The notes under the pieces were generated by a model. The model had not been told where the DNA came from and ran no database searches. It saw only the letters and a program-made list of their open reading frames with translations. This document shows positions 1-8,709 of a DNA stretch of 64,000 nt, in pieces. Both the position numbers and the translations under genes were made by a program. The stretch is taken from positions 62,001 through 126,000 of the forward strand of contig JBOFYY010000111.1 of the NCBI GenBank assembly GCA_051654905.1. The letters run 5' to 3'. The stretch's first letter is position 1. The number at the start of each line of letters is the position of its first letter. The DNA is from JBOFIQ01 sp051654905 (GTDB lineage Bacteria > Actinomycetota > Actinomycetes > Propionibacteriales > Propionibacteriaceae).

Positions 1-876
1 ATAATGGAGAGCAGCATCGACATCGGAGCCTCGCATGGATTTGATGAAAGCGCTCACCACGTCGTAGTGCTGATCGCCATCTTTGTCATAGCGTAAAGCG
101 GCTCTATCAACAGATCTTTCAATGATTTGCGTAGAGATTATGGTTTCTTCAGTAGCGGCAACTCCAGCTGCTGATTCTTCCAAAAAGGTCAGCAATCTAC
201 GCGCGTCTCCCCCAGCTAGATTCTTTAAAGTTTCTCTAGCCTGGCTTGGTAACTCAAAATCAATATCTGGATAAGCAGCTGGTAAGCCACGCTCATCTAC
301 CAACGCTCGATCAATAAGTCGATCAAGATCAGCATCAGCTAATGGCTGCAAGGTAAGTAGCAGTGATCGTGACAATAACGGCGAGATTACCGAAAAACTA
401 GGGTTTTCAGTTGTTGCAGCAATCAACGTAACTAGCCGATTCTCCACAGCCGGAAGCAAAACATCTTGTTGCGCCTTTGAAAACCGATGAACCTCATCAA
501 CGAAGAGAACTGTTGCTCGACCATTTACTAACTCTTTTTTAGCAATATCAAGTTCTTTGCGAACATCTTTAACGCCAGCAGTAACTGCTGATATCTCAAC
601 AAACCGCGACTTAGAAGAGTTAGCAATAACACTTGCAATCGTTGTTTTACCTACGCCGGGAGGGCCCCAAAGAAAAATGCTCATAGGCTGGCCTTCAGCT
701 AACCGACGTAACGGAGATCCTGGCAACAATAAATGCTGCTGTCCTACTATTTCTTCGATATTACGTGGACGTAACCGTACCGCTAAAGGAGCTTGTCCAT
801 GGGTGGCATCGCTGAGCGTACCGCCCAATCCTGAGGTAGGGCTGGCATCGATATTGCCAAACAGATCTTCAGTCAC
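1..876 (-). CDS. rarA: Replication-associated recombination protein A (AAA+ ATPase), 3' end cut by window
   Basis: RarA/MgsA is a clamp-loader-like AAA+ ATPase that acts at stalled forks and single-strand gaps. The 292 codons present begin with GTG at 876; a TAG lies eight codons upstream and no ATG intervenes. Walker A (GPPGVGKTT) is at about residues 71-79 and Walker B (VLFVDE) at about 123-128, followed by a sensor-type AATTENPSF stretch and an arginine-finger-like SRSLLL segment. The N-terminal EDLFGN motif and RPRNIEEIVGQ are typical of the family. The gene runs off the left edge, so the C-terminal tetramerisation part is not visible. It lies downstream of aspS on the same strand, an actinobacterial neighbourhood. 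Confidence 0.93.
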   Translation of the reverse strand, partial: MTEDLFGNIDASPTSGLGGTLSDATHGQAPLAVRLRPRNIEEIVGQQHLLLPGSPLRRLAEGQPMSIFLWGPPGVGKTTIASVIANSSKSRFVEISAVTAGVKDVRKELDIAKKELVNGRATVLFVDEVHRFSKAQQDVLLPAVENRLVTLIAATTENPSFSVISPLLSRSLLLTLQPLADADLDRLIDRALVDERGLPAAYPDIDFELPSQARETLKNLAGGDARRLLTFLEESAAGVAATEETIISTQIIERSVDRAALRYDKDGDQHYDVVSAFIKSMRGSDVDAALHY

Positions 877-892
877 TCTCTCAGCGTAGCGG

Positions 893-932
893 CGATGGCG
901 CTGCTTCTACTTATTGAGAAACAGCGCCATCG
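893..932. terminator. Hairpin between aspS and rarA
   Basis: An 11-nt perfect inverted repeat (arms 893-903 and 922-932, core GATGGCGCTG) with an 18-nt loop. A T-run follows at 934-941 on the plus strand, yet both flanking genes are on the minus strand, so as a minus-strand terminator it lacks a U-tract. It may act as a hairpin-only terminator or stop antisense transcription. Confidence 0.5.
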
Positions 933-958
933 TCTTTTTTTAACTATCTGAAGGTTGT

Positions 959-2770
959 TTAAGAAGAAGTAACTTCCTCATTCTTACTGGTTTCGCCCTT
1001 TTTTTCTGGCTTAGCGTCAACGCCAGCTTCTTTACGCTGTTGTTCGCTGATTGGAGCCGGAGCCTCAGTTAGCGGATCTACACCGCCGCCGGACTTGGGG
1101 AATGCAATAACTTCACGAATATTTTCATATCCGCCAAGTAGCATTACCAGACGGTCTAGACCGAAAGCGATACCACCATGTGGCGGAGCACCAAAAGCGA
1201 AAGCATCCAATAAGAAACCAAACTTCTCCTGATATTCCTCTGGAGTAAGTCCCATAACTTCAAAAACTCGCTCTTGGACATCACGACGGTGGATACGGAT
1301 AGATCCGCCACCTACCTCATTGCCGTTACAGACAAAGTCGTAGCCATAAGACAATGCTGATCCAGGATCAGTATCAAATGTTTCTAGGCTTTCAGGCTTC
1401 GGTGAAGTAAAGGCATGGTGAACTGCAGTCCACTTACCTCCACCAAGAGCTACATCGCCCGAAGCAATAGTGTCGGCAGTTTTTTTGAACATGGGCGCAT
1501 CAACAATCCATAAAAAAGACCAAGCATTCTCATCGATCTGCTCGGTTCGCTTTCCAATTTCAAGGCGAGCAGCGCCAAGCAGTTCTTGGGTTTGTTCACG
1601 AAAGCCAGCTCCAAAGAAGATGCAGTCTCCTGGTTTGGCTCCAGTAACTGCAGCAATACCAGCTTTCTCTTCCTCAGAAATGTTCTTAGCAACTGGACCG
1701 CCTAGCTCACCATCTTCTGCGATGGTGATATATGCAAGACCTTTAGCGCCACGTTGTTTGGCCCATTCCTGCCAAGCATCGAAACCGCGACGAGGCTGAG
1801 ATGCGCCACCTGGCATCACAACAGCGCCTACATACTCATTCTGGAATACCCTAAAAGGCGTGTTTTGGAAGAACTTGGTAAGGTCAATGATCTTATTGTC
1901 GAAACGTAGATCCGGCTTGTCAGAACCGTAGTTGTCCATAGCTTCATGCCAAGTCATACGTGGCAGCGGCGTTGGAATATCAACACCAATCAGCTTCCAA
2001 CAAGCAACCATGACTTCTTCTGCCAAAGTCATAACATCGTCTTGGTCGACAAAGCTCATCTCGATATCGAGCTGAGTGAACTCTGGCTGACGGTCACCGC
2101 GGAAATCTTCGTCTCGATAGCAACGAGCAATTTGGTAGTAACGCTCCATACCGGCAACCATCAATAACTGCTTAAAGAGCTGCGGTGATTGTGGTAGCGC
2201 ATACCAAGAGCCTGGATGAAGTCGAGCTGGTACGACAAAGTCGCGCGCGCCTTCTGGCGTTGATCGAGTTAGAGTTGGGGTTTCAATATCAAGGAACTCG
2301 TGACGATCTAGCACCTCACGGATAATGTGAGTTACTTTGCTACGAAGTCGCAGTGCATCGCCTTGACGCTGCCGACGTAAATCAAGGTAACGATGCTTTA
2401 GTCGAGAGTCTTCTCCCACATTGACACGTTCATCGATCTGGAACGGCAGTGGCGCTGCTGGGTTGAGAACCTCAAGTTCTCGAACTACAACCTCTATCTG
2501 CCCGGTAGGGATATTTGCGTTGATATTTTCAGCGCTACGAGCCTCTACAGTGCCAGTCATTTTGATGCAGAACTCGTTGCGTAGGTCATGAATACCAGCA
2601 GACTCTAGATATTCGTCTCGTACTACCCCCTGGCAGATGCCAGAAGCATCTCGAATATCAAGGAAGGCTACGCCACCGTGATCACGACGTTTAGCGACCC
2701 AGCCAGTGAGAGTAACAGTAGTACCGATATCAGCAGTGCTGAGTTGTCCGGCTTTGTGCGTGCGAAGCAT
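959..2770 (-). CDS. aspS: Aspartyl-tRNA synthetase (bacterial type)
   Basis: Charges tRNA with aspartate, and possibly tRNA-Asn as well (see findings). The 603-residue product has an N-terminal OB-fold anticodon domain (about 1-110), class II motif 2 (CYRDEDFRGDRQPEFTQLD), the bacterial GAD insertion (about 285-420) and motif 3 (GIAFGLDRLVMLL). A Lys/Glu-rich tail of about 30 residues follows. Residue 31 is His in RRDHGG, the state reported for non-discriminating enzymes. The start is ATG at 2770, with AAGAAAGGAA upstream as ribosome site. It follows hisS on the same strand, separated by a strong hairpin, so it probably has its own promoter. Confidence 0.97.
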   Translation of the reverse strand: MLRTHKAGQLSTADIGTTVTLTGWVAKRRDHGGVAFLDIRDASGICQGVVRDEYLESAGIHDLRNEFCIKMTGTVEARSAENINANIPTGQIEVVVRELEVLNPAAPLPFQIDERVNVGEDSRLKHRYLDLRRQRQGDALRLRSKVTHIIREVLDRHEFLDIETPTLTRSTPEGARDFVVPARLHPGSWYALPQSPQLFKQLLMVAGMERYYQIARCYRDEDFRGDRQPEFTQLDIEMSFVDQDDVMTLAEEVMVACWKLIGVDIPTPLPRMTWHEAMDNYGSDKPDLRFDNKIIDLTKFFQNTPFRVFQNEYVGAVVMPGGASQPRRGFDAWQEWAKQRGAKGLAYITIAEDGELGGPVAKNISEEEKAGIAAVTGAKPGDCIFFGAGFREQTQELLGAARLEIGKRTEQIDENAWSFLWIVDAPMFKKTADTIASGDVALGGGKWTAVHHAFTSPKPESLETFDTDPGSALSYGYDFVCNGNEVGGGSIRIHRRDVQERVFEVMGLTPEEYQEKFGFLLDAFAFGAPPHGGIAFGLDRLVMLLGGYENIREVIAFPKSGGGVDPLTEAPAPISEQQRKEAGVDAKPEKKGETSKNEEVTSS

Positions 2771-2848
2771 GCTATTTATTCCTTTCTTGCCTCCCGCATA
2801 GACGGTGCGGTGGCCAAGCGAATGTCTCGAGTGTCAGCCTACGCGCTT

Positions 2849-2889
2849 CTAGCTGTTTTTGTCGCCTTGATTACGACAAAAACAGCTAG
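2849..2889 (-). terminator. Perfect 16-bp hairpin between hisS and aspS
   Basis: Arms 2849-2864 and 2874-2889 (CTAGCTGTTTTTGTCG and its complement) with a 9-nt loop, 19 nt past the hisS stop on the minus strand. The stem itself contains a T5 run but no U-tract follows it. It is a likely terminator for the MBL-hisS unit. Confidence 0.65.
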
Positions 2890-2907
2890 CTATCAGCACA
2901 AAAGTTA

Positions 2908-4236
2908 TTAACTAGCAGTAACCTGCGGTATTAAATCGACGTCAGCTGGCGACCAAACTGTGGCATCGGCATCGACTTGTTCTCCAGAGCGAATATCTTT
3001 TACCGAACCTTGACTGCCCCCAAACCACACATATGGGATACCGCGTTTGTCAGCAAAAGCAATCTGTTTTCCAAATTTGTCAGATTTTGGAGCTATCTCA
3101 CAAGAGATACCTCGTCGCCGTAACGATGCCGCCACTTTTTGGGCTTCGCTGCGATTATCTTCAGCATCAACAGCTACAAATACCGCTGAAGGTACCTGTC
3201 GGGAAATAGCTAATGCATTCTTTGCCAATAGCGGAACCAAGATTCTGGTAACACCGATTGTCAGCCCCACTCCCGGATAAGTGCTGCGATTATCGCGAGC
3301 AAGAGCGTCGTAACGACCGCCACCAGAAACAGCACCGATTTTCTGCCATCCCACAAGTTCAGTTTCTTGCACCATTCCGGTGTAATAGTCCAAACCGCGA
3401 GCAATACGAAGATCGACGGTGACTCGCTCTGGCAACTCAGCTCGTACCACTGAAAGTACCTGCGATAGTTCTACTAACCCGGTCTCCATCAATTCGCTAG
3501 TAACCCCTAGCGCATGTACTTGGTCAACGAATGATTCGTCATTCGTTTGAATTTGAGCCAGACCTAGAATCGCATCAATAGCTGTTGCCGAAAGTGCTAA
3601 TTCATCTGTTAGCAGCTTCCGCACTCCATCTGGACCTATTTTGTCTAATTTATCTACTCGCTGAAGTATCGGAGCAGTTTCCTCAATCCCCAGACCTTGA
3701 TAGAAACCTTCTAATAATTTTCTGTTGTTGATATGCATTAATGCCGGTGGTAACCCCAGATCGACATGGAGCTTTTCTAAAGCTTCCAATGCTACTAACG
3801 GCAGTTCAGCGTCGTGGTGCGTTGCTAACGTATCTCGACCGATAACATCAATATCGCACTGCAAAAACTCTCGGTATCGCCCTTCTTGTGGACGCTCACC
3901 TCGCCATACTTTCTGCATTTGATAACGCCGGAAAGGGAACTGTAGTTGACCGGCATTTTCTAGAACATATCTAGCAAAAGGCACCGTTAGATCAAAGTGC
4001 AATCCTAATTCAGCTGCATCTTCGGCCGCAGCATGGAGTCGCTTGACTGCGTAAACCTCTTTGGTAATTTCGCCTTTACGCGATAGTTCCGATAAAGGTT
4101 CTACTGCCCGAGTTTCAATACGTCCAAAACCATGAAGTTCAAAAACCCCACGCAATGTATCAAGAACTCGTTGCTCGATCATGGCATGTGCCGGCAGGAA
4201 CTCTGGATAGCCCGATAACGGCTTAGTGCGGCTCAC
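2908..4236 (-). CDS. hisS: Histidyl-tRNA synthetase
   Basis: Class II synthetase that charges tRNA-His. The 442 residues match the usual bacterial length. Visible are the N-terminal SGYPEFLPA region, motif 2 (RGERPQEGRYREFLQCD), the histidine-specific ARGLDYYTGMV motif near residue 280, and a C-terminal anticodon-binding domain (about 345-430) of HGTP type. The start is GTG at 4236, overlapping the TGA of the upstream hydrolase gene (GTGA), which points to translational coupling. The hydrolase-hisS pair next to rel is a conserved actinobacterial arrangement. Confidence 0.97.
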   Translation of the reverse strand: MSRTKPLSGYPEFLPAHAMIEQRVLDTLRGVFELHGFGRIETRAVEPLSELSRKGEITKEVYAVKRLHAAAEDAAELGLHFDLTVPFARYVLENAGQLQFPFRRYQMQKVWRGERPQEGRYREFLQCDIDVIGRDTLATHHDAELPLVALEALEKLHVDLGLPPALMHINNRKLLEGFYQGLGIEETAPILQRVDKLDKIGPDGVRKLLTDELALSATAIDAILGLAQIQTNDESFVDQVHALGVTSELMETGLVELSQVLSVVRAELPERVTVDLRIARGLDYYTGMVQETELVGWQKIGAVSGGGRYDALARDNRSTYPGVGLTIGVTRILVPLLAKNALAISRQVPSAVFVAVDAEDNRSEAQKVAASLRRRGISCEIAPKSDKFGKQIAFADKRGIPYVWFGGSQGSVKDIRSGEQVDADATVWSPADVDLIPQVTAS

Positions 4237-4913
4237 ATCTGCTCCTTTAGGTAGGGGTTTGTAGCGCGTTCTCGCGCCATTGAGGTAGCAGGACCGTGCC
4301 CCGGTAGCAGTATTGTGCCTGCCGGTACGGTTGCAACCATGGTTGCCAGCGTAGTTGCCATAGCTGCTGGATCGCTACCTGCTAAATCAGTTCTACCAAC
4401 ACTTCCGGCAAAAACAACGTCACCGGTTAGTAAGAATGGATCGCCACCTTGGTTTACTCCCAATAGAGTGCAACCTCGACTATGCCCAGGAGCATGCGTG
4501 ATATCGAAGGATATTCCAGCAATATCAATAGTTCCGTTATCGACTAGCTCACGAACATCCTTGGGCGGAGTTAACGTAGTACTTCCCAAAGTTTGCTGTA
4601 AGAAATGCGAAAAACTTTCTCCTAGTCCAGCAAGCGGATGTGTTAGAAGTTCTTGATCTTCTGGATGGATCCATACGGGAATCCCATATTCTGCTGATAC
4701 TGCGGCAGCATCAGCAACATGATCTACATGACCATGGGTTAAAAGAACGCCTTGGGGAGCAAGCTGATGGTCATTGACTAATTGGCGCACGCGAGCAAAA
4801 GCTTGTGGTCCAGGGTCGACAATGACACATTCTGCTGCCTCTTTGGTAGCAATAAGATAACAATTTGATTGCCAAGCGGATGTCGGAAAGTGGGCGATGA
4901 ACACAAATCCCAT
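4233..4913 (-). CDS. Metallo-beta-lactamase-fold hydrolase, glyoxalase II-like
   Basis: Probable zinc-dependent thioester hydrolase. The product is 226 residues from ATG 4913. The metal site is clear: THGHVDHVAD (HxHxDH, about residues 82-91), THAPGHSRG (third His), TGDVVFAGSVGRTDL (bridging Asp) and LLPGHGPATS (last His). A GTG at 4904 would give the more usual N-terminus (VFIAHFPTS) and is an equally good start; neither has a strong Shine-Dalgarno. It is cotranslated with hisS through a GTGA overlap, as in other actinobacteria. The physiological substrate is unknown; mycothiol-thioester hydrolysis is a family guess only. Confidence 0.88.
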   Translation of the reverse strand: MGFVFIAHFPTSAWQSNCYLIATKEAAECVIVDPGPQAFARVRQLVNDHQLAPQGVLLTHGHVDHVADAAAVSAEYGIPVWIHPEDQELLTHPLAGLGESFSHFLQQTLGSTTLTPPKDVRELVDNGTIDIAGISFDITHAPGHSRGCTLLGVNQGGDPFLLTGDVVFAGSVGRTDLAGSDPAAMATTLATMVATVPAGTILLPGHGPATSMARERATNPYLKEQM

Positions 4914-4935
4914 CTTATCGGGCAAGATAGTACCT
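4914..4935. promoter_or_regulatory. 22-bp divergent gap with overlapping -10-like elements
   Basis: The hydrolase and DUF349 start codons face away from each other with only about 22 bp between (31 bp if the hydrolase starts at 4904). The sequence at 4926-4932 reads GATAGT/ATAGTA on plus and TACTAT on minus, so a -10-like hexamer is present in each direction on almost the same bases. Very short or leaderless messages are implied if these are the promoters. Confidence 0.35.
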
Positions 4936-6180
4936 ATGAGCGAGAACGCAAGTCCGACACAGTTTGGCCGAGTAACCGAGGATGGCACTGTCTACGTCAT
5001 CCTTACTGACGGCGAACACATGGTCGGTCAGATCCCCGATGCCACTCCCGACGAGGCCATGGCCTTCTTTACTAAGCGCTACGACGCACTAGAGGCTGAA
5101 ATTAGTCTTCTAGAAACGCGCATTAAGAATGGTGCTGCCTCCCCCGATGATGCGAAGGGGGCGATCAATGGTCTGCAAAAGAAGATTGCTACGCCCAACG
5201 GCGTTGGAAATTACGCTGCGCTTACTGCTCGACTTGACGCACTTGCCCCCGCGCTAGCCCAAGCACAAGAAGCTAAAAAAGCTGAACGTGCTGCCCAAAA
5301 TGCCAAAACTGCTGAAGCTAAAGAAGCCATGGTGGCTGAAGCTGAAAAGCTAGCTGCCGGTAATGACTGGCGCGGTGGCGTTAACCGCTTCCGCACTCTG
5401 CTAGAAGAGTGGAAAGCACTCCCCCGCATTGACCGCGCTACCGACGATGCCCTATGGCATCGTTTTTCAGCAGCTCGTACCACTTACACCAAGCGTCGCA
5501 AGACTCAATTTGCCCAACAAAATGAAAAACGTGACGCCGCAAAGTCCGCCAAAGAACAGATTATTGCTGAAGCTAATGAGTTGAAAGAATCCACTGAGTG
5601 GGGTCCCACTACTGGAGCTTTCCGCGATCTTATGGCGCGTTGGAAGGCAGCTGGTGCCGCTTCTCGTGAAATCGACGACAAACTATGGGCTGAGTTCCGT
5701 GGCATCCAAGATCACTTCTTTGCCGCTAAGTCTGGAACTCTTGCCGAGCAAGATAAAGAGTTCCAAGGAAATCTAGAAGCCAAACAAGCTCTACTCGATA
5801 AGGCTGAATCCGAGATTCTTCCGGTAACTGACTTTGCTGCGGCGAAAGAAAAGTTCCGAACCTTCCTAAGCCAGTATTCAGCTCTTGGCAAAGTTCCCCG
5901 AGATGCTATCCGTCCGCTCGACAATCGTGTTCGTGCTATTGAGCAGGCAGTTCGCGGTGCTGAAGAAGCTGAATGGAAGCGTACCGACCCTGAAGCACGT
6001 AAGCGTGCCGAAGATGCCGTCGCGATGTTCGAAGCCCATATCGCCAAACTTGAGCAGCAGAAAGCTGCCGCTGCAGCTAAGGGTGATGCTAAGAAAGCTA
6101 AGGATGCCGAGCAGTCGATTGCCACTTACACCACATGGCTCGATCAGGCTCGTCAGACGCTAGCTGACTTCACTCGTTAA
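4936..6180 (+). CDS. DUF349 coiled-coil protein
   Basis: Function not established; DUF349 proteins are helical and found mainly in actinobacteria and gammaproteobacteria. The 414-residue product from ATG 4936 starts with a short beta-rich segment (FGRVTEDGTVYVILTDGE), then is almost all helix. At least three DUF349-type repeats can be aligned by eye, each with a conserved W or F/Y in the form F(R)xL(L/M)xxWK, around residues 140-185, 215-260 and 290-335. The C-terminus is Ala/Lys/Glu-rich and probably coiled coil. It lies alone on the plus strand between the hydrolase-hisS pair and rel. Confidence 0.85.
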   Translation: MSENASPTQFGRVTEDGTVYVILTDGEHMVGQIPDATPDEAMAFFTKRYDALEAEISLLETRIKNGAASPDDAKGAINGLQKKIATPNGVGNYAALTARLDALAPALAQAQEAKKAERAAQNAKTAEAKEAMVAEAEKLAAGNDWRGGVNRFRTLLEEWKALPRIDRATDDALWHRFSAARTTYTKRRKTQFAQQNEKRDAAKSAKEQIIAEANELKESTEWGPTTGAFRDLMARWKAAGAASREIDDKLWAEFRGIQDHFFAAKSGTLAEQDKEFQGNLEAKQALLDKAESEILPVTDFAAAKEKFRTFLSQYSALGKVPRDAIRPLDNRVRAIEQAVRGAEEAEWKRTDPEARKRAEDAVAMFEAHIAKLEQQKAAAAAKGDAKKAKDAEQSIATYTTWLDQARQTLADFTR

Positions 6181-6197
6181 TATCTGAAAATATCGAT

Positions 6198-6225
6198 GGG
6201 GTGGCTCCAGTTTTGGAGTCACCCC
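6198..6225. terminator. Bidirectional terminator between DUF349 gene and rel
   Basis: Arms 6198-6209 (GGGGTGGCTCCA) and 6214-6225 (TGGAGTCACCCC) with a 4-nt loop and one mismatch, followed by ATTATTAGTTTT on the plus strand. It lies between two converging genes and can serve both. Confidence 0.7.
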
Positions 6226-6254
6226 ATTATTAGTTTTAGCCGACGTTTATCGAT

Positions 6255-8525
6255 CTATTGACCTACGCGGAATACATCATAAACTCCCGGAATTTTCCGT
6301 AAGTTTCCAGTTACATGTGATAGATGCGTAGGATCAGCTGTCTCAAAGGTCAATTTCACTTTGAATACTCGCTCTCGAGAAGCCTGCATTGATGCCGATA
6401 AGATATTGATCTTCATATCTGCAAGGTTTCTGGTGATGTCAGCAAGTAATCCCGCACGGTCTAGACCTTCGACCTGAATAGCAACTAAATAGGTATTTGA
6501 TGCTGACTGAGCCCAAGATACTCCAATAATGCGCTCATCGTTTCCTAGCAGGTTTGAAGCATTAGTACAGTCGCGACGATGAACCGAAACTCCAGAACCA
6601 CGGGTGACAAACCCAATAATGTGATCACCAGGAACCGGAGTACAGCATCGTGCCAGTTTTACCCACAGCCCTGGGTCGCCATCAACTAGAATGCCTTCTG
6701 AGGTAGTGCTTTTAACCTTGCGTCGCCCAGTGATTACTGACTTATCCTCGAAAGTTTCATCAGCAGCAGCATCATCGCCACCCTCAAGTTGAATTAACCG
6801 CTGGACAGCTGCTTGCGCGCTTACGCTGCCTTCACCAATCGCAGCATAAAGAGAATCAACATCGCGCAAATGGAAAACTTCAGCAACCGATGTTAGATGC
6901 TCTAGCGTCAATAACCGCTGCATCGGCAATCCAGATTTACGTAATTGTTTTGCTAATAAATCTTTGCCTTGTTCTATCGATTCTTCGCGACGTTCTCGAC
7001 TAAAGTGATGTTTAATTTTTGTGCGAGCACGTGGCGATTTAACAAAACTTAACCAATCTCGAGAAGGACCGGCATTTGGGGCTTTAGAAGTAAGAATTTC
7101 TACTACGTCACCATTGGTAAGTTCAGAATCTAAAGGAGTTAATCTAGAATTAACCCTAGCTCCAATACAACGATCCCCTACTTGCGTATGTACCGAATAA
7201 GCAAAATCGACAGGAGTGGATCCCATTGGTAGAGATATTACTTCTCCTTGCGGTGTAAATACATACACCTCGTCGGCATTTATTTCAAAACGCAGATCAT
7301 CAAGAAACTCCGCTGGATCTTCAGATTCTCGTTGCCATTCATGAAGCTGAGCCACCCAGTTAAGGCTAACAATATCTCCAGCCTCACCATGCTTATATTT
7401 CCAATGAGCAGCCACACCATATTCAGCACGGCGATGCATATCGTGCGTACGAATCTGTAACTCAACTGGGCGTCCTTGCGGGCCAAGCACAGTAGTGTGA
7501 AGCGATTGATATAAGTTGAATTTCGGCATAGCAATATAGTCTTTAAATCTGCCAGGCAGCGGATTCCAACGTACATGCATAACACCTAAAGCAGCATAAC
7601 AATCTCGTGTATTATCAACTAAAATACGTAGCGCAATTAGGTCATAAATATCCGAGAAATCTCGCCCACGTACTACCATTTTTTGATAAATAGAATAGTA
7701 ATGCTTTGGTCTGCCATATACAGATGCTTTTATTTTAGCATTATCGAGATCTGTCTGGACTTGCTCAATAACTTGCTTAAGATACTCATCGCGAGCCGGA
7801 GCGCGTTGAGAAACTAGTTTTACAATCTCGTCATATAGCTTAGGTTGCATAGTAGAAAAAGAAAGATCTTCCAATTCCCACTTAATTTTATTCATACCTA
7901 AACGATGCGCCAATGGAGCAAAAATCTCTAAGGTTTCTTTGGCGATACGGTATTGCTTATCAGGTCTCAGTGCTGAAATTGTACGCATATTATGCAGCCG
8001 ATCAGCAAGTTTAATGACGAGAACTCGAATATCTCGAGCCATAGCCACAACCATTTTGCGAAGCGTTTCTGCTTTAGCAGACTCGCCATAAGTAAACTTA
8101 TCTAACTTTGTAACACCATCAACCATTCGAGCAATTTCTTCACCAAAATCAGCTGTGAGTTGTTCGACGGTATAGCCAGTATCTTCCACCGTGTCATGAA
8201 GTAGCGCAGCACACAGCGTCGGCTCGTTCATTCCCAATTCAGCAAGAATAGTTGTGACAGCTAAGGGGTGAGTAATATAAGGATCCCCAGATTTACGAGC
8301 CTGTCCCCGATGTCGGAACTCCGCTGTTAAGTAAGCTCTCTCGATTAGAGCTAAGTCAGCTTTAGGATGATGCAACCTAATGATTGCAAAAAGTGGATCT
8401 AGTACCAATGGCTGAGTTGCTTTTGTTGCCCCAAGTCTGGCTAGACGTTGCCGCATACTAAAGCGTGAGGACTCAAAAATAATAGGGTTTTTTTCTTCCG
8501 ACGATGTGATATCAGACTCACTCAT
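6255..8525 (-). CDS. rel: Bifunctional (p)ppGpp synthetase/hydrolase
   Basis: Makes and degrades the stringent-response alarmone. The start is ATG 8525, preceded by GGGAGGTGGG, giving 756 residues. Order: HD hydrolase domain (about 65-165, with HRGQARKSGDPYITHP and LLHDTVEDTGY), synthetase domain (about 240-360), TGS (about 405-465), a Cys-containing zinc-finger-like region (LARCCTPVPGD) and a C-terminal ACT domain. The synthetase loop reads RFKDYIA, the RxKD form typical of bifunctional Rel rather than the acidic ExDD form of monofunctional RelA. The HD core residues are intact. Its position between apt and hisS is standard for actinobacteria. Confidence 0.97.
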   Translation of the reverse strand: MSESDITSSEEKNPIIFESSRFSMRQRLARLGATKATQPLVLDPLFAIIRLHHPKADLALIERAYLTAEFRHRGQARKSGDPYITHPLAVTTILAELGMNEPTLCAALLHDTVEDTGYTVEQLTADFGEEIARMVDGVTKLDKFTYGESAKAETLRKMVVAMARDIRVLVIKLADRLHNMRTISALRPDKQYRIAKETLEIFAPLAHRLGMNKIKWELEDLSFSTMQPKLYDEIVKLVSQRAPARDEYLKQVIEQVQTDLDNAKIKASVYGRPKHYYSIYQKMVVRGRDFSDIYDLIALRILVDNTRDCYAALGVMHVRWNPLPGRFKDYIAMPKFNLYQSLHTTVLGPQGRPVELQIRTHDMHRRAEYGVAAHWKYKHGEAGDIVSLNWVAQLHEWQRESEDPAEFLDDLRFEINADEVYVFTPQGEVISLPMGSTPVDFAYSVHTQVGDRCIGARVNSRLTPLDSELTNGDVVEILTSKAPNAGPSRDWLSFVKSPRARTKIKHHFSRERREESIEQGKDLLAKQLRKSGLPMQRLLTLEHLTSVAEVFHLRDVDSLYAAIGEGSVSAQAAVQRLIQLEGGDDAAADETFEDKSVITGRRKVKSTTSEGILVDGDPGLWVKLARCCTPVPGDHIIGFVTRGSGVSVHRRDCTNASNLLGNDERIIGVSWAQSASNTYLVAIQVEGLDRAGLLADITRNLADMKINILSASMQASRERVFKVKLTFETADPTHLSHVTGNLRKIPGVYDVFRVGQ

Positions 8526-8651
8526 GGGTAACCCACCTCCCTCAGCTAGATAATCCTCTAAGCCTATCGGCATCATCACCGATAGTTTCACGTATCAGCG
8601 AGATTTTTCTAAATTTAAACTATCTGTCAACTTGATCTATTCCCACAGCTA

Positions 8652-8692
8652 CCTCAGCCTCGGATATAAGTTATCAATATCCGAGGCTGAGG
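8652..8692 (-). terminator. Perfect 16-bp hairpin between apt and rel
   Basis: Arms 8652-8667 (CCTCAGCCTCGGATAT) and 8677-8692, 9-nt loop, no U-tract on either side. It lies just after the apt stop on the minus strand and ends the yajC-secD-secF-apt unit before rel. The rest of 8526-8709 is an A+T-rich leader where the rel promoter should lie; no clear -35/-10 pair was seen. Confidence 0.65.
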
Positions 8693-8709
8693 GGTCTTGC
8701 TACATCTTT

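Noticed and set aside
557..889. 110-residue plus-strand frame at the left edge
   Set aside because: It is antisense to the clear RarA gene and matches no family.
893..932. Phage or integron attachment site
   Set aside because: It is a simple hairpin with no integrase, direct repeats or foreign genes nearby.
1470..1799. Antisense frame inside aspS
   Set aside because: It lies opposite conserved AspRS sequence with no ribosome site.
5712..6125. 137-residue antisense frame that looks membrane-like
   Set aside because: It is the reverse complement of an Ala/Lys-rich coiled-coil gene and has no start signal; hydrophobicity comes from codon complement.
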